Counted from the stretch's first letter, positions 49,895-59,496 are shown. The stretch: 64,000 nucleotides of DNA from an uncultured Pseudomonadota bacterium (GCA_903927005.1 CAIYLH010000070.1:62001-126000), one strand, 5' to 3'. Notes: generated from the sequence alone by a model not told the origin. Program-made: numbers and translations.

Positions 49895-51061
49895 ATGGCC
49901 GCGTCCCTCTCCCCCGCTACCCCCATCACAAGCCATCTTGCGCGCGTGTTCTCGCAGTACCCGCTTGAGGTGGTCCACGCCGAAGGTGTGTGGCTGCACA
50001 CGCGCGACGGCCGCAAGATCCTCGACTACTACGGCGGACACGCGGTCGCAGCACTCGGCTACGGCCACCCTCGCTGGATTGCTGCGCTCGAACAGCAGGC
50101 ACGCGAGGTGCTGTTCCAAACCAACGCAATCCCGATGGCCGTGCGCGAGCGTGCGGCATCCCGGCTGGTTGCGTTCGCGGGACTCGGCCTGGACGACGTC
50201 TTCTTCGTCAATTCCGGCGCCGAAGCGAACGAAAATGCGTTGCGACTGGCATTCCGGCAGACCGGCCGGCGCACGGCGGTCGCGCTGGAGCAAGGCTGGC
50301 ATGGACGCACCGCCGCCGCTGGCGCCGTGACCCATGGCGCACGCGAGAAATGGTATGGATTCCCGCAGGCGCCTTTCGACGTACGCTGGATATCGCGCAC
50401 CGATCCAGACGCCGCTGCAGCTGGCATCGACGACGATACGGCCTGTGTGATCGTCGAGCCCGTGCAGGGGCTTGCTGGCGCATTCGAGGTTCCTGTCGCC
50501 GTGCTGGAGGCGATACGGCGGCGGTGCACCGAGGTTGGCGCGCTACTGATCTTCGACGAGGTGCAGTGCGGCGTTGGCCGCACCGGCTGGGCTTTCGGCG
50601 CAAACCGTGTCGGCGTGACGCCGGACATCCTGACCACTGCCAAGGCACTCGGCGCCGGCTTCCCCGTTTCAGCGATGCTGCTGTCGAAGGCGGTCTCCGC
50701 GCGACTGAAGCTCGAGGACATGGGCACTACCTTCGGCGGCGGCCCGCTCGCCTGCGCGGTGGTCGAGGCCGTCATCGACATCATCGAGTCGGAGGATCTG
50801 CTCGGTAACGTGCGCCGCATGTCGGCACTGATCCACGAGCAGTGCATCGTCGGCCCGGTGACGGGCATCCAGGGCGCAGGGCTGCTGCTCGGCCTGCGCA
50901 CGAGCCGCCCTGCAAAGCAGGTCCAGCAGGAACTGATGGCACGCGGCATTTTCGCCGGCACCGCCGCCGACCCCAACATCGTCCGTCTGCTGCCGCCATT
51001 TACGCTGCAGGCGGAGCACGTCGCGGCGCTGGCAGCCGCGCTGCAGGAGTTACCCGCATGA
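49895..51061 (+). CDS. argD: N-acylornithine aminotransferase
   Basis: This 388-residue class III aminotransferase turns N-acylglutamate semialdehyde into N-acylornithine with glutamate. It has YYGGHAVAALGYGHP, VNSGAEANENALRLAF, WHGRTAAAGAVTHG, EPVQGLAGA, DEVQCGVGRTG and the PLP Lys in ILTTAKALGAGFP. ATG 49895 (MAASLSPATP) is chosen because upstream codons overlap argC. Its stop overlaps the transcarbamylase start as ATGA. Confidence 0.92.
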   Translation: MAASLSPATPITSHLARVFSQYPLEVVHAEGVWLHTRDGRKILDYYGGHAVAALGYGHPRWIAALEQQAREVLFQTNAIPMAVRERAASRLVAFAGLGLDDVFFVNSGAEANENALRLAFRQTGRRTAVALEQGWHGRTAAAGAVTHGAREKWYGFPQAPFDVRWISRTDPDAAAAGIDDDTACVIVEPVQGLAGAFEVPVAVLEAIRRRCTEVGALLIFDEVQCGVGRTGWAFGANRVGVTPDILTTAKALGAGFPVSAMLLSKAVSARLKLEDMGTTFGGGPLACAVVEAVIDIIESEDLLGNVRRMSALIHEQCIVGPVTGIQGAGLLLGLRTSRPAKQVQQELMARGIFAGTAADPNIVRLLPPFTLQAEHVAALAAALQELPA

Positions 51062-52059
51062 GCCTGTCCCGTTTTCTAGACCTTGCCGACCTGCCGCGAG
51101 ACGAGATCCTCGACCTGCTGGTGCTCGCCGAACGGTTGCAGCTCCATCCAGAGCCGGCCGCACTGGCCGGAAAGATTCTCGGCCTCGTATTCCTGAACCC
51201 GTCGCTACGCACGCTCGCCTCATTTCAGGCGGGCATGGCCAGACTCGGCGGCAACTCGTTCGTGATCACGCCCGGCCAGGGGACCTGGGCGCTTGAAACG
51301 CGCCTCGGGGTACGGATGGACGGCGGCGCCGCAGAACATATCCGTGAAGGCCTGCCGGTGCTTGCCTCCTACTGCGATGCGCTGGGCATCCGCGCGTTCG
51401 CTGACGGCAAGGATCTCGCCGCAGATCTGGACGAGGCCAACTTCAAGGCGATGGCAGCGCTGGTAGACAAGCCACTGATCAACCTTGAGTCTGCCGTCAA
51501 CCATCCCTGCCAGGCTCTAGCCGACTGGAAGACGCTGGACGACCTCGCGGTCGCGCCGCGCAGCCGATTCGTACTGTCATGGGTTCCGCATCCGCGCGCA
51601 CTGCCACTGGCTGTCCCTGCCGCCGCCCTGCACATGGCCGCGCTACGCGGCCATGAAGTAGTCGTGGCGCGCCCTGAAGGCTACGCACTGCCATCGGCCA
51701 TCATGGACAAGGCTCGCGCAGCCGCGCGCATTTCCGGCGGCTCGGTCACAGAGACCGACGATCGGGCTGCCGCTTTCGCAGGCGCGCAGGTCGTCTACGC
51801 CAAGGAATGGGGTTCGACGAGTTACTACGGTGACGCAGATGCCGACGCGCGACTACGCGCCGACCTCGGCCACTGGCAGGTCAACGAGCGAGCGTTTGCG
51901 CCGGCCGCCAGTGACTGCCGGCTGATGCACTGCCTGCCGGTGCGCCGCAACGTTGCGGTCGCCGACGAAGTCCTCGATGGTCCGCGCAGCGTCGTGCTCC
52001 GCGAGGCCCACAACCGACTGGTCGTCCAGATGGCGGTCCTGCACCGCCTGCTCGCCTGA
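51058..52059 (+). CDS. argF': N-acylornithine carbamoyltransferase (succinyl/acetyl-ornithine type)
   Basis: The 333-residue transcarbamylase carbamoylates an N-acylated ornithine. It has S49-L50-R51-T52-L53, where the fifth position is usually Arg, then MDGGAAEHIREG at 87-98 and HPCQ at 149-152. HPRALPLAVP and MHCLPVRRN follow. By recalled alignment, X. campestris acetylornithine transcarbamylase has Glu92 and B. fragilis SOTCase has Pro at that site; here it is Ala92. Several blocks (QGTWALET, YCDALGIRAF) look closer to SOTCase. The carboxylated Lys302 of the Xanthomonas enzyme is apparently Met here. It is not an anabolic OTCase. Confidence 0.83.
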   Translation: MSLSRFLDLADLPRDEILDLLVLAERLQLHPEPAALAGKILGLVFLNPSLRTLASFQAGMARLGGNSFVITPGQGTWALETRLGVRMDGGAAEHIREGLPVLASYCDALGIRAFADGKDLAADLDEANFKAMAALVDKPLINLESAVNHPCQALADWKTLDDLAVAPRSRFVLSWVPHPRALPLAVPAAALHMAALRGHEVVVARPEGYALPSAIMDKARAAARISGGSVTETDDRAAAFAGAQVVYAKEWGSTSYYGDADADARLRADLGHWQVNERAFAPAASDCRLMHCLPVRRNVAVADEVLDGPRSVVLREAHNRLVVQMAVLHRLLA

Positions 52060-52107
52060 TCCCCCACGAGAGTTTTTCAAAGACATGTCACGCACGCAGA
52101 GGCTTCC

Positions 52108-53043
52108 ATGAGCTACCGCCCCGAACAAGCCGTCGCCATCCGCGCGATGCGCAATGCCGCACCTTACATCCGCATGTACAAGGGCAAGGTTTTCGTCGTC
52201 AAGGTTGGCGGCGCGATATTCGCCAGCGCCGCGGAAACCCGCTCGCTGGTCGAACAAGTGGCGATCCTCCACCAGATCGGCATCCGCGTCGTACTGGTGC
52301 ATGGCGGCGGCCCACAGCTGGACGAGATGCAGCGCTCGCTGGGTCTTGAGCCGAAGATGGTAGACGGCCGGCGAGTCACTGACGAAAAGACCGTAGATGT
52401 CACAGTAATGGTGCTCAACGGCCTGCTCAATACGCGGCTACTCGGTATCTGCCGCGAACTGGGCATCCGCGCCGTAGGCATCTCAGGCGTCGATGGCGGG
52501 CTGGTCAATGCCCACCGCCGCGCGCCGGTGAAGGGCGCCGACGGCAAGATGGTCGACTACGGCCAGGTGGGCGACATCGACAGCATCGACCCGGACGTGC
52601 TGCAGAAGCTGCTCGACAGCGGCTACATGCCGATCGTCAGTCCGCTGTCATGCGATTCTTCTGGCGCGTTCCTAAACATCAACGCCGACACTGTCGCCGC
52701 CAACATCGGCGCGGCACTCGGCGCCGAAAAGCTGCTGCTGTGCACTGGCGAGACCGGCATCTTCGAGGACATCACCGACCCTTCGACGCTGGTCTCCTAC
52801 ACCGACCTCGCAGGACTCAAGCGTCTCGAAGCGAAGGGCAGCTTTTCCGACGGCATGATGCCCAAGGCGACCGCGATCGAGGCGGCGATTCGCGGCGGCG
52901 TACGCCGCGTGCACGTGATCTCGTTCAAATCGACCGATGCGCTGCTGGCGGAAATATTCACCAACGAAGGACTGGGCACGCTGATCGTCGCCGACGTCAA
53001 GGGGCTGTCGCTCGCCGAGCTGCAGTCCGAGACGGCGCCGTGA
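52108..53043 (+). CDS. argB: N-acylglutamate kinase
   Basis: ArgB phosphorylates N-acylglutamate. The 311-residue amino-acid-kinase fold has FVVKVGGAIF, VLVHGGGPQL and GRRVTDEKT. VDGGLV, LNINADTVAANIGAALGAEKLLL and GGVRRVHVISF also fit. There is no C-terminal GNAT domain, unlike the fused NAGS-kinase of Xanthomonas. The only gap in the operon (48 nt, with GAGAGTTTTTC) precedes it. The argH start overlaps its stop (GTGA). Confidence 0.94.
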   Translation: MSYRPEQAVAIRAMRNAAPYIRMYKGKVFVVKVGGAIFASAAETRSLVEQVAILHQIGIRVVLVHGGGPQLDEMQRSLGLEPKMVDGRRVTDEKTVDVTVMVLNGLLNTRLLGICRELGIRAVGISGVDGGLVNAHRRAPVKGADGKMVDYGQVGDIDSIDPDVLQKLLDSGYMPIVSPLSCDSSGAFLNINADTVAANIGAALGAEKLLLCTGETGIFEDITDPSTLVSYTDLAGLKRLEAKGSFSDGMMPKATAIEAAIRGGVRRVHVISFKSTDALLAEIFTNEGLGTLIVADVKGLSLAELQSETAP

Positions 53044-54233
53044 CACGCCTGTGGGACAAGGGCGAGCCGCTGGACGCTCGCGTCCTGCGCTATACCGCCG
53101 GCGAGGATCACGCTCTCGATGACCGGCTGGTGGCCTATGACGTCGAAGCGTCGATCGCGCACGCCGGCGGCCTGCATGCGGCGGGACTGCTGGACGCCGC
53201 GGACCTCGAGACTCTTAGCGTCGCGCTACGCGACATCGCCGCCGCGCATGCGCGCGGCGAGTGGCGAGTAACGCTGGAACAGGAAGATGGCCAGACGGCG
53301 ATCGAGTCGCTACTGACCGCAAGGGTCGGTCCTCTCGGCGGACGCATCCATCTCGGGCGCTCGCGTAACGACCAGGTACTGACCGCGCTGCGGCTCTACC
53401 TGCGCGACGCAGTTGAAGATCTGCGCAAGGGCGCCCAGACCGTCGCCGACTCGCTGCACGCGCTAGCCGCGCGCCATGCCGAGGTCGCCCTGCCCGGTTA
53501 CACGCACATGCAGCAGGCGATGCCCTCGAGCGTACCGCTGTGGGCCGGCGGGTTCGCGGCCGAGATTCACGACGATGCCGAGGGCCTGCGGCTCGCACAC
53601 CGCCGCATCGGCCGCAATCCGTTGGGCTCCGCGGCGGGATACGGCACGCCAGGGCTGCCGCTCGATCGGCAGGAAACCACGCAGCGCCTTCACTTTGCCG
53701 CAACACACGAGCCTGTGACGGCGGTGCAGCTCTCGCGCGGCAAGGCCGAGGCGCAGGTGCTGTTTGAGGTCGCTTTGCTAATGACCGATCTGGGTAGGCT
53801 CGCGTCGGACCTGCTGCTGTTCTACACCCAGGAATTCGCGTTCGTGTCGCTTCCCGACGCGTTCACGACCGGCTCATCTATCATGCCGCAGAAGCGCAAC
53901 CCAGACGTCTTCGAGCTAATTCGCGGCCGCAGCATGTCGGCGCAGGCGTGCCTCGGGGAGGCACTCGGCATCATTGCAAAGCTGCCTAGCGGATATCAGC
54001 GCGACCTGCAGCTACTGAAGGTCCCGCTATTCCGCAGCATTGACCTGGCATTGCAGACGCTGGACATCCTGCCCGCGGCGCTCGAGGGCGTGCGCTTCCG
54101 GCCAGAGAACATCATCCTTGATCCCGCCATCCACGCAGCGGAACGGGCCAACCGCATGGTGGTCGAGGAAGGCATTCCCTTCCGCGAGGCTTATCGGCGT
54201 GTAGGCGCGGAACTCGCGGCGCAGAAGAAGTAA
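53040..54233 (+). CDS. argH: Argininosuccinate lyase
   Basis: ArgH splits argininosuccinate to arginine and fumarate. GTG 53040 overlaps the argB stop; the 397-residue product has LWDKGEPLDARVLRYTAGED, GRIHLGRSRNDQV, YTHMQQAMPSS and the superfamily signature SSIMPQKRNPD. It is shorter than E. coli ArgH (457) mainly at the C-terminus, where the last helical domain is reduced. It ends the operon. No obvious terminator follows. Confidence 0.94.
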   Translation: MTRLWDKGEPLDARVLRYTAGEDHALDDRLVAYDVEASIAHAGGLHAAGLLDAADLETLSVALRDIAAAHARGEWRVTLEQEDGQTAIESLLTARVGPLGGRIHLGRSRNDQVLTALRLYLRDAVEDLRKGAQTVADSLHALAARHAEVALPGYTHMQQAMPSSVPLWAGGFAAEIHDDAEGLRLAHRRIGRNPLGSAAGYGTPGLPLDRQETTQRLHFAATHEPVTAVQLSRGKAEAQVLFEVALLMTDLGRLASDLLLFYTQEFAFVSLPDAFTTGSSIMPQKRNPDVFELIRGRSMSAQACLGEALGIIAKLPSGYQRDLQLLKVPLFRSIDLALQTLDILPAALEGVRFRPENIILDPAIHAAERANRMVVEEGIPFREAYRRVGAELAAQKK

Positions 54234-54275
54234 CCTGGCCGCGACGGCCGACATCGGATTCGCACCGAAGAGGCG

Positions 54276-54611
54276 CTAGAGGCCGGCGTGCGCCGTGATC
54301 GCCGCGTGGACGGTGGCGAGCAGCTGAGTGACGTTAGGGCGGCGACTGCGCAGGTCGTGCTCCTCGACCAACGCCCAGCGACGCTCCTTGGATCCGGTCG
54401 CGAGTTCCGCAGTGGAGACCAGCAGGTACTTGTCCTTGCCGTCCCAGCTGACCCTGATGCGGACACGGCGGCGACCCACCTCGCATTCCCAGCGACCGAA
54501 CGATTCGGACTGGTAGGCAAAGGAGTGGAGCACAACGCGATCCGCCGCCAGACGCGTCGCTAGTTCCGCGAACGCGGTGAGGAAGGTGAGGCCTTCGTTT
54601 TCGTCGGCCAT
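54276..54611 (-). CDS. Hypothetical 111-residue protein
   Basis: This is a small cytoplasmic protein with no recognised family. It has ADENEGLTFLTAFAELATRLAADRVVLHSFAYQ, then alternating strands (WECEVGRRRVRIRVSWDGKDKYLLVSTAEL) and a C-terminal helix. ATG 54611 is preferred over a TTG at 54632. It converges with argH and stands alone. The codon use resembles its neighbours. Confidence 0.6.
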   Translation of the reverse strand: MADENEGLTFLTAFAELATRLAADRVVLHSFAYQSESFGRWECEVGRRRVRIRVSWDGKDKYLLVSTAELATGSKERRWALVEEHDLRSRRPNVTQLLATVHAAITAHAGL

Positions 54612-54704
54612 CTTAGTCCTGACGCCGGGCAACCCCGCCCATGGACTCGCGCTCGTCGCGAGTCATGAGCGAAGCTGTAGTCACGCTGCCGGCCTGCGGC
54701 TTGA

Positions 54705-55814
54705 TCAGAAGGTGACGACGCTGCGAATCGAGTCGCCCGAGTGCATCAGGTCGAATGCGTCATTGATCTTCTCGATCGGCATCACGTGGGTGATCAGCGG
54801 GTCGATCGAGATCTTACCGTCCATGTACCAGTCGACGATCTTCGGCACGTCGGTGCGGCCGCGAGCGCCGCCGAACGCGGTGCCCTTCCAGGTGCGGCCG
54901 GTAACGAGCTGGAACGGACGCGTGCTGATCTCCTGACCGGCACCAGCGACGCCGATGATGATCGATTCGCCCCAACCACGATGGCAGCATTCGAGCGCCT
55001 GCCGCATCAGCGTCGTGTTGCCGACGCATTCGAAGCTGTAGTCGGCGCCGCCGTCAGTGAGGGACACGAGGTATGCCACGAGGTCGCCCTCGACTTCCTT
55101 CGGGTTGACGAAGTGCGTCATTCCGAACTGCTCGGCCAACGCCTTGCGCTTCGGGTTCACGTCGACGCCGATGATCTTGTTCGCGCCCACGAGGCGGGCG
55201 CCCTGGATCACGTTGAGGCCGATGCCGCCGAGCCCGAACACGACGACGTTAGCGCCAGCCTCGACCTTGGCCGTGTTGATCACAGCGCCGATGCCGGTCG
55301 TGACGCCACAGCCGATGTAGCAGACCTTCTCGAACGGCGCATCCTCGCGGATCTTGGCAACCGCGATCTCCGGCAGCACCGTGTAATTCGAGAACGTCGA
55401 GCAACCCATGTAGTGATGCACTTTCTCGCCGTTCAACGAGAAGCGACTCGTGCCATCCGGCATGACGCCCTTGCCCTGGGTCGCGCGGATCGCCGTACAC
55501 AGGTTGGTCTTGTGGGAGTTGCAGCTCTTGCAGTTGCGGCACTCCGGCGTATAGAGCGGAATCACGTGATCGCCCTTCTTCACCGAGGTCACGCCCGCGC
55601 CGACGTCTACGACAACGCCAGCTCCCTCATGCCCGAAAATCGCCGGGAACAGGCCCTCCGGGTCGGCGCCCGAGCGCGTGAATTCATCCGTGTGGCAGAC
55701 GCCGGACGCCCGGATCTCGATCAGCACTTCGCCTGCCTTAGGGCCTTCCAGGTCGACAGTCACGACCTCGAGGGGTTGTCCGGCGGCATAGGCAACGGCG
55801 GCGCGAGTCTTCAT
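54705..55814 (-). CDS. adhC: S-(hydroxymethyl)glutathione dehydrogenase (class III alcohol dehydrogenase)
   Basis: This 369-residue zinc enzyme oxidises S-(hydroxymethyl)glutathione in formaldehyde detoxification and also reduces GSNO. It has the catalytic zinc Cys and His in [15 protein letters not shown] and [10 protein letters not shown], the structural zinc cluster [15 protein letters not shown], and [16 protein letters not shown] (NAD). [19 protein letters not shown] is a class III hallmark. A 17-bp palindrome and TACTAT lie upstream. No S-formylglutathione hydrolase gene is adjacent. Confidence 0.95.
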   Translation of the reverse strand: MKTRAAVAYAAGQPLEVVTVDLEGPKAGEVLIEIRASGVCHTDEFTRSGADPEGLFPAIFGHEGAGVVVDVGAGVTSVKKGDHVIPLYTPECRNCKSCNSHKTNLCTAIRATQGKGVMPDGTSRFSLNGEKVHHYMGCSTFSNYTVLPEIAVAKIREDAPFEKVCYIGCGVTTGIGAVINTAKVEAGANVVVFGLGGIGLNVIQGARLVGANKIIGVDVNPKRKALAEQFGMTHFVNPKEVEGDLVAYLVSLTDGGADYSFECVGNTTLMRQALECCHRGWGESIIIGVAGAGQEISTRPFQLVTGRTWKGTAFGGARGRTDVPKIVDWYMDGKISIDPLITHVMPIEKINDAFDLMHSGDSIRSVVTF

Positions 55815-55849
55815 ACGGGCGTCCTAACGAGCTAGAGAATGGGGGCACA

Positions 55850-55877
55850 AGCACGGCGGCCGTGCTGGACAATAGTA
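55850..55877 (-). promoter_or_regulatory. Palindrome and -10 box upstream of the formaldehyde dehydrogenase gene
   Basis: AGCACGGC-G-GCCGTGCT (55850-55866) is a perfect 8-bp-arm palindrome. On the minus strand it lies 5 nt downstream of TACTAT (55877-55872), a plausible -10, so it would straddle the transcript start. It could be an operator, for instance for a FrmR-like repressor; this is speculative. Confidence 0.45.
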
Positions 55878-55915
55878 TCGCGACGCCCGCGCCCACGCGA
55901 CGGAACCCGCGGCGA

Positions 55916-56560
55916 CTACTCGGCGTCTGGCTGGACTTCGGGCGCCGCGGCGGCGAATGCGGGCAGGCGTGCGAGCCCGTCGCCGATCGCGGTCAGGGCC
56001 GGAAACCCGCTGAGATCGCACTGAAAACGCCGCGCATTGTAAAGCTGTGGCACCAGCAGCACGTCCGCCAGCGTCACCCGATCGCCATAAAGGTGCGCGC
56101 CGTCAGCCGAGTAGCGCTGCGCCAGCATCTCCAGCCCCTCGAACCCTGCCGCGATCCAGTGACGGTACCAGCGGTTGACGCCGTCCTGGTCCTGGCCGAG
56201 CGGACCCTTGAGGTAGTTGAGGACGCGCAGGTTATTCAGCGGGTGGATGTCGCAGGCGATCGACTGGGCCATAGAGCGCACGATCGCGCGGCCGCGCGCA
56301 TCCGCCGGCAGCAGTGGCGGCGCAGGATGCGTCTCGTCGAGATACTCGATGATCGCCATCGACTCGCCGAGCACGAAGCCATCTTCATCGAGGGCCGGCA
56401 CAAGACCCTGTGGGTTGCGGTCCAGGTACTGGGCGCCACGCTGCTCGTCGCGGCCGAGGTGAGTCGGCACCTGCTCGTGCGCTATACCCTTGAGCGCCAG
56501 AGCAATGCGCACGCGATAAGCCGCGGAGCTCCGCCAGAACGTATACAGCCGAGTCGTCAC
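55916..56560 (-). CDS. maiA: Maleylacetoacetate isomerase (zeta-class GST)
   Basis: The 214-residue zeta-class glutathione transferase isomerises maleylacetoacetate to fumarylacetoacetate in tyrosine or homogentisate breakdown. It has LYTFWRSSAAYRVRIALALKG, the SSxxxRVRIAL active-site motif, and then NPQGLVPAL and SMAIIEYLDE. The C-terminal domain has QSIACDIHPLNNLRVLNYL. No homogentisate genes are adjacent; a maleylpyruvate isomerase role is possible. Confidence 0.92.
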   Translation of the reverse strand: MTTRLYTFWRSSAAYRVRIALALKGIAHEQVPTHLGRDEQRGAQYLDRNPQGLVPALDEDGFVLGESMAIIEYLDETHPAPPLLPADARGRAIVRSMAQSIACDIHPLNNLRVLNYLKGPLGQDQDGVNRWYRHWIAAGFEGLEMLAQRYSADGAHLYGDRVTLADVLLVPQLYNARRFQCDLSGFPALTAIGDGLARLPAFAAAAPEVQPDAE

Positions 56561-56580
56561 TGGGTCTCTCCGAAGGGGTC

Positions 56581-57966
56581 TTAGATCACGCGGCCAGGGT
56601 TCAGGATGCCGCGCGGGTCAAGGGCAGCCTTCAGCGACCGCATCAGGGCGATCTCGTCCGGCTGCCGCGACAGACCGAGCCACTTGCGCTTTAACACGCC
56701 GATGCCGTGCTCGGCGGATACCGACCCAATCCCGGCTAGCGCGCCGTAGACGATCCCGTCGTAAGCCGCGAGATCAGCGTAGCTGTGGAGACTTGAGATC
56801 ACGTGCAAATTGCCGTCGCCGAGGTGTCCGAATATGAACGCCGGCCGGCCTCGCAGCAACGCTGCGCCCTCCCTCGTGATGCGCTCGACGTAGTCCGGCA
56901 TCGCTGCGATCGGCAGGGAGATGTCATAAGCGACCGGGTTCGGCAGCCGCGGTATTAGCTCGCCGGCCGCATCGCGTACCCGCCACAGACGGGCCGCCTC
57001 GTCCAGCGACCGAGCAAGCACTGCGTCTGCCGCAACGCCTTCGCCAAGCAACCGCGCCAGGAAGTCGCCCAGCCGCTCGGTGTCGTGGGCGGGATCAAGT
57101 GCCTCGACCTCGATCAACGCGTAGTGCGGGTGACGCACGCCAAATGGTCGATTGGAAACAGCCAGCTGCTCAAGGGCGTATTCGTAGTAGTCCGACCACA
57201 TCACCTCGAAGGACGACAACTGCCCACCCAGCGTGGCGCGCGCAGCGGCCAGCAGCTTGACGAGCGCCTCGAAGGAGTCGGTGGCAACGAACGCAGTCAG
57301 TCGCTCGCCGGGCAGCGGGTACAACCGCAGTACCGCGCGGGTGACGACGCCCAGCGTGCCCTCCGTGCCCACGAACAGCTGCTTGAGATCGTAACCGGCG
57401 TTGTTCTTGAGCATCGCGTTCAACGACGACACCACTGTGCCATCGGCGAGCACCGCCTCCAGCCCGAGCACCAGCGCGCGCGTCATGCCATAGCGAATCA
57501 CGCGATTGCCGCCCGCGTTGGTCGAAATGTTGCCGCCTATCGAGCAGGAACCGCGCGCGCCCAGATCGAGCGGGAACTGCAGCCCATGGCGCTCGGCCGT
57601 ATCTTGCACGACCCCCAGAGGGGTCCCCGCAAGCACACGCATGGTGCCGCCGGACGTATCCACTTCCTCGATGCCGACGAGGCGCTCCAGAGACAGGGCG
57701 ATCTCGCCAGGCCGCGGGGTTGCGCCACCGGCAAGCCCGGTGAGCCCGCCCTGAACGACCACCGGCTGCGAGACGGCATTGCAGCGCCGCAGCACCCGCG
57801 AAACCTCTTCGGTGGTCCGCGGCCGTAGCACGGCGAGCGGCGGACAGGGTCCTTGCCGAGTCCAGTCGGAGTGATGACGCTCGCTAATATCGGCGCCGCT
57901 GACGACGCCGCCAGGCGACAGGTCGCCTGCGAGCAATTCGAGCAGAGCGGGTAACGACGTCGACAT
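56581..57966 (-). CDS. FAD-linked D-2-hydroxyacid dehydrogenase
   Basis: This 461-residue flavoenzyme of the GlcD/D-2-hydroxyglutarate dehydrogenase/D-lactate dehydrogenase family has a PCMH FAD-binding domain. The domain includes VVVQGGLTGLAGGATP, SIGGNISTNAGGNRVIRYGM and TEGTLGVVTRAVLRLYP. The C-terminal FAD-oxidase domain ends GSVSAEHGIGVLKRKWLGL. The exact substrate is not clear. MSTSLPALLELL at 57966 starts the conserved fold. It may be co-expressed with maiA (20 nt gap). Confidence 0.9.
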   Translation of the reverse strand: MSTSLPALLELLAGDLSPGGVVSGADISERHHSDWTRQGPCPPLAVLRPRTTEEVSRVLRRCNAVSQPVVVQGGLTGLAGGATPRPGEIALSLERLVGIEEVDTSGGTMRVLAGTPLGVVQDTAERHGLQFPLDLGARGSCSIGGNISTNAGGNRVIRYGMTRALVLGLEAVLADGTVVSSLNAMLKNNAGYDLKQLFVGTEGTLGVVTRAVLRLYPLPGERLTAFVATDSFEALVKLLAAARATLGGQLSSFEVMWSDYYEYALEQLAVSNRPFGVRHPHYALIEVEALDPAHDTERLGDFLARLLGEGVAADAVLARSLDEAARLWRVRDAAGELIPRLPNPVAYDISLPIAAMPDYVERITREGAALLRGRPAFIFGHLGDGNLHVISSLHSYADLAAYDGIVYGALAGIGSVSAEHGIGVLKRKWLGLSRQPDEIALMRSLKAALDPRGILNPGRVI

Positions 57967-58088
57967 TGGGGTGAATCCAGTCTGGCGGGGTCGCCGTGCG
58001 GCTACGGTGCCACCTCCCACCGGCGGATTCAACAGGGCTATAGTCAGCGCCTGTCCTGCAGCGACGACGCCGCCCTCGTGGAGATTTC

Positions 58089-59483
58089 ATGAAAAATTTC
58101 ACTCTGTTGCTCGCCTGCCTGCTAGCCGGGACCGCGTTCGCCGCGGCCCCTTCCATTTCTGAGCAATCGCACGTCGAGGCACGCGCGATCTTCGCGACCG
58201 TCATCGGCTACGAGACATCGATTGACCATGGTCAGGTGCCGAAGATGGCCCAGTACCTGGCCGAGCTCTTTCGCAACGGCGGCTTTGCGGCTGCCGACGT
58301 ACACCTGCTGCCGCTCGGGGAGACCACCTCCTTGATCGTGCGCTACCACGGCGATGGCACCGGTGGCCGCCCCATCGCGTTCCTGGCGCACATGGACGTC
58401 GTCGCCGCCAACCGTTCCGACTGGAAGCGCGACCCGTTTCACCTGACCGAGGAAGGCGGCTACTTCTTCGGTCGTGGCACCATCGACATCAAGAGTGAGA
58501 TCGCGCTGCTGACGGAGACTTTCCTGCGGCTGAAGGCGGAACGGTTCGTTCCCACTCGCGACCTGATCATCGTCTTCAGTGGCGACGAGGAAACCAAGCA
58601 GGCAACCGCCGAGGACATCGCAGCGCATCACGCTGAGCTGGTAGACGCCGAGTTCGCGCTGAACGGTGATGGCGGCGGCGGCGTGCTGAACGAGCAGACC
58701 GGCAAGCCGCAGCAGTTCTACGTGCAGGGCGCGGAGAAGAGCTCGGCGACGTTTTCCTTGACGGCACGCAACCCGGGCGGTCACAGCTCTATGCCGCGCG
58801 CCGACAACGCCATCTACGACCTCGCCGCCGCACTGACTGCAGTTCAGCGCTATCAATTCCCGATCATGACCAACGACTGGACGCTCGGCGACTTTCGCGC
58901 GGCCGGCGCGCTGACGCCCGGCCCGCTGGGAGCTGCCATGCTCAGGTTTGTGGCCGACCCAAAGGACGCGGCAGCGGCGGCCGAGATCAGCCGCAATCCG
59001 TCCTACGTCGGCAAGCTGCGCACGACCTGCGTCGCGACGATGCTGACCGGCGGGCATGCGGAGAACGCACTGCCGCAGTCCGCCGTTGGCACGGTCAATT
59101 GCCGCATCTTCCCCGGCGTCTCGCCCGCGACGGTGCAGCAAACGCTGCAGTCCCTCGCCGGCGCGTCGGTCGAGGTCACGAGCAACTACGAGCCGCTTGT
59201 GTCCGACGCCTCGCCGCTGCGCAAGGATGTCATTGCTGCGGTCGAAAAAGCCGTCGGCGCCGCCAATCCCGGCGCGATGATCGTGCCGACCATGGCGGCC
59301 TATGCAACCGATGGCGCGGTGTTCCGCAAACACGGCATCCCGACCTATGGCGTCGGCAGTACGTTTGCCAAGAACAGTGACGAGTTTGCACACGGGCTCG
59401 ATGAGCGCATTCCTGTCGCTTCGTTCTACAGCGGTCTGGTGCACTGGGACGTGCTGATCAAGACGCTCGCCGGCCACCGCTAG
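58089..59483 (+). CDS. Secreted M20 family metallopeptidase
   Basis: This 464-residue zinc peptidase is exported by the signal peptide MKNFTLLLACLLAGTAFA. The di-metal site is visible: AHMDVV, RGTIDIKSE, the catalytic Glu pair in FSGDEET, NGDGGG, and a late His in DEFAHGLDERI. The dimerisation domain starts NPGGHSSMPR. It probably releases amino acids from small peptides in the periplasm. It is not the missing acylornithine deacetylase of the arginine pathway, because of its export signal. TATAGT at about 58037 may be its -10. Confidence 0.92.
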   Translation: MKNFTLLLACLLAGTAFAAAPSISEQSHVEARAIFATVIGYETSIDHGQVPKMAQYLAELFRNGGFAAADVHLLPLGETTSLIVRYHGDGTGGRPIAFLAHMDVVAANRSDWKRDPFHLTEEGGYFFGRGTIDIKSEIALLTETFLRLKAERFVPTRDLIIVFSGDEETKQATAEDIAAHHAELVDAEFALNGDGGGGVLNEQTGKPQQFYVQGAEKSSATFSLTARNPGGHSSMPRADNAIYDLAAALTAVQRYQFPIMTNDWTLGDFRAAGALTPGPLGAAMLRFVADPKDAAAAAEISRNPSYVGKLRTTCVATMLTGGHAENALPQSAVGTVNCRIFPGVSPATVQQTLQSLAGASVEVTSNYEPLVSDASPLRKDVIAAVEKAVGAANPGAMIVPTMAAYATDGAVFRKHGIPTYGVGSTFAKNSDEFAHGLDERIPVASFYSGLVHWDVLIKTLAGHR

Positions 59484-59496
59484 CAGTCACGCCTCT

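Noticed and set aside
58122-59477. A 451-codon open frame opposite the M20 peptidase gene
   Set aside because: The plus-strand frame encodes a complete peptidase with metal ligands and a signal peptide; the antisense product is basic and low in family features.
58089-59483. The M20 peptidase as the missing N-acylornithine deacylase (ArgE)
   Set aside because: A signal peptide sends it to the periplasm, whereas arginine synthesis is cytoplasmic, and it is separated from the arginine operon.
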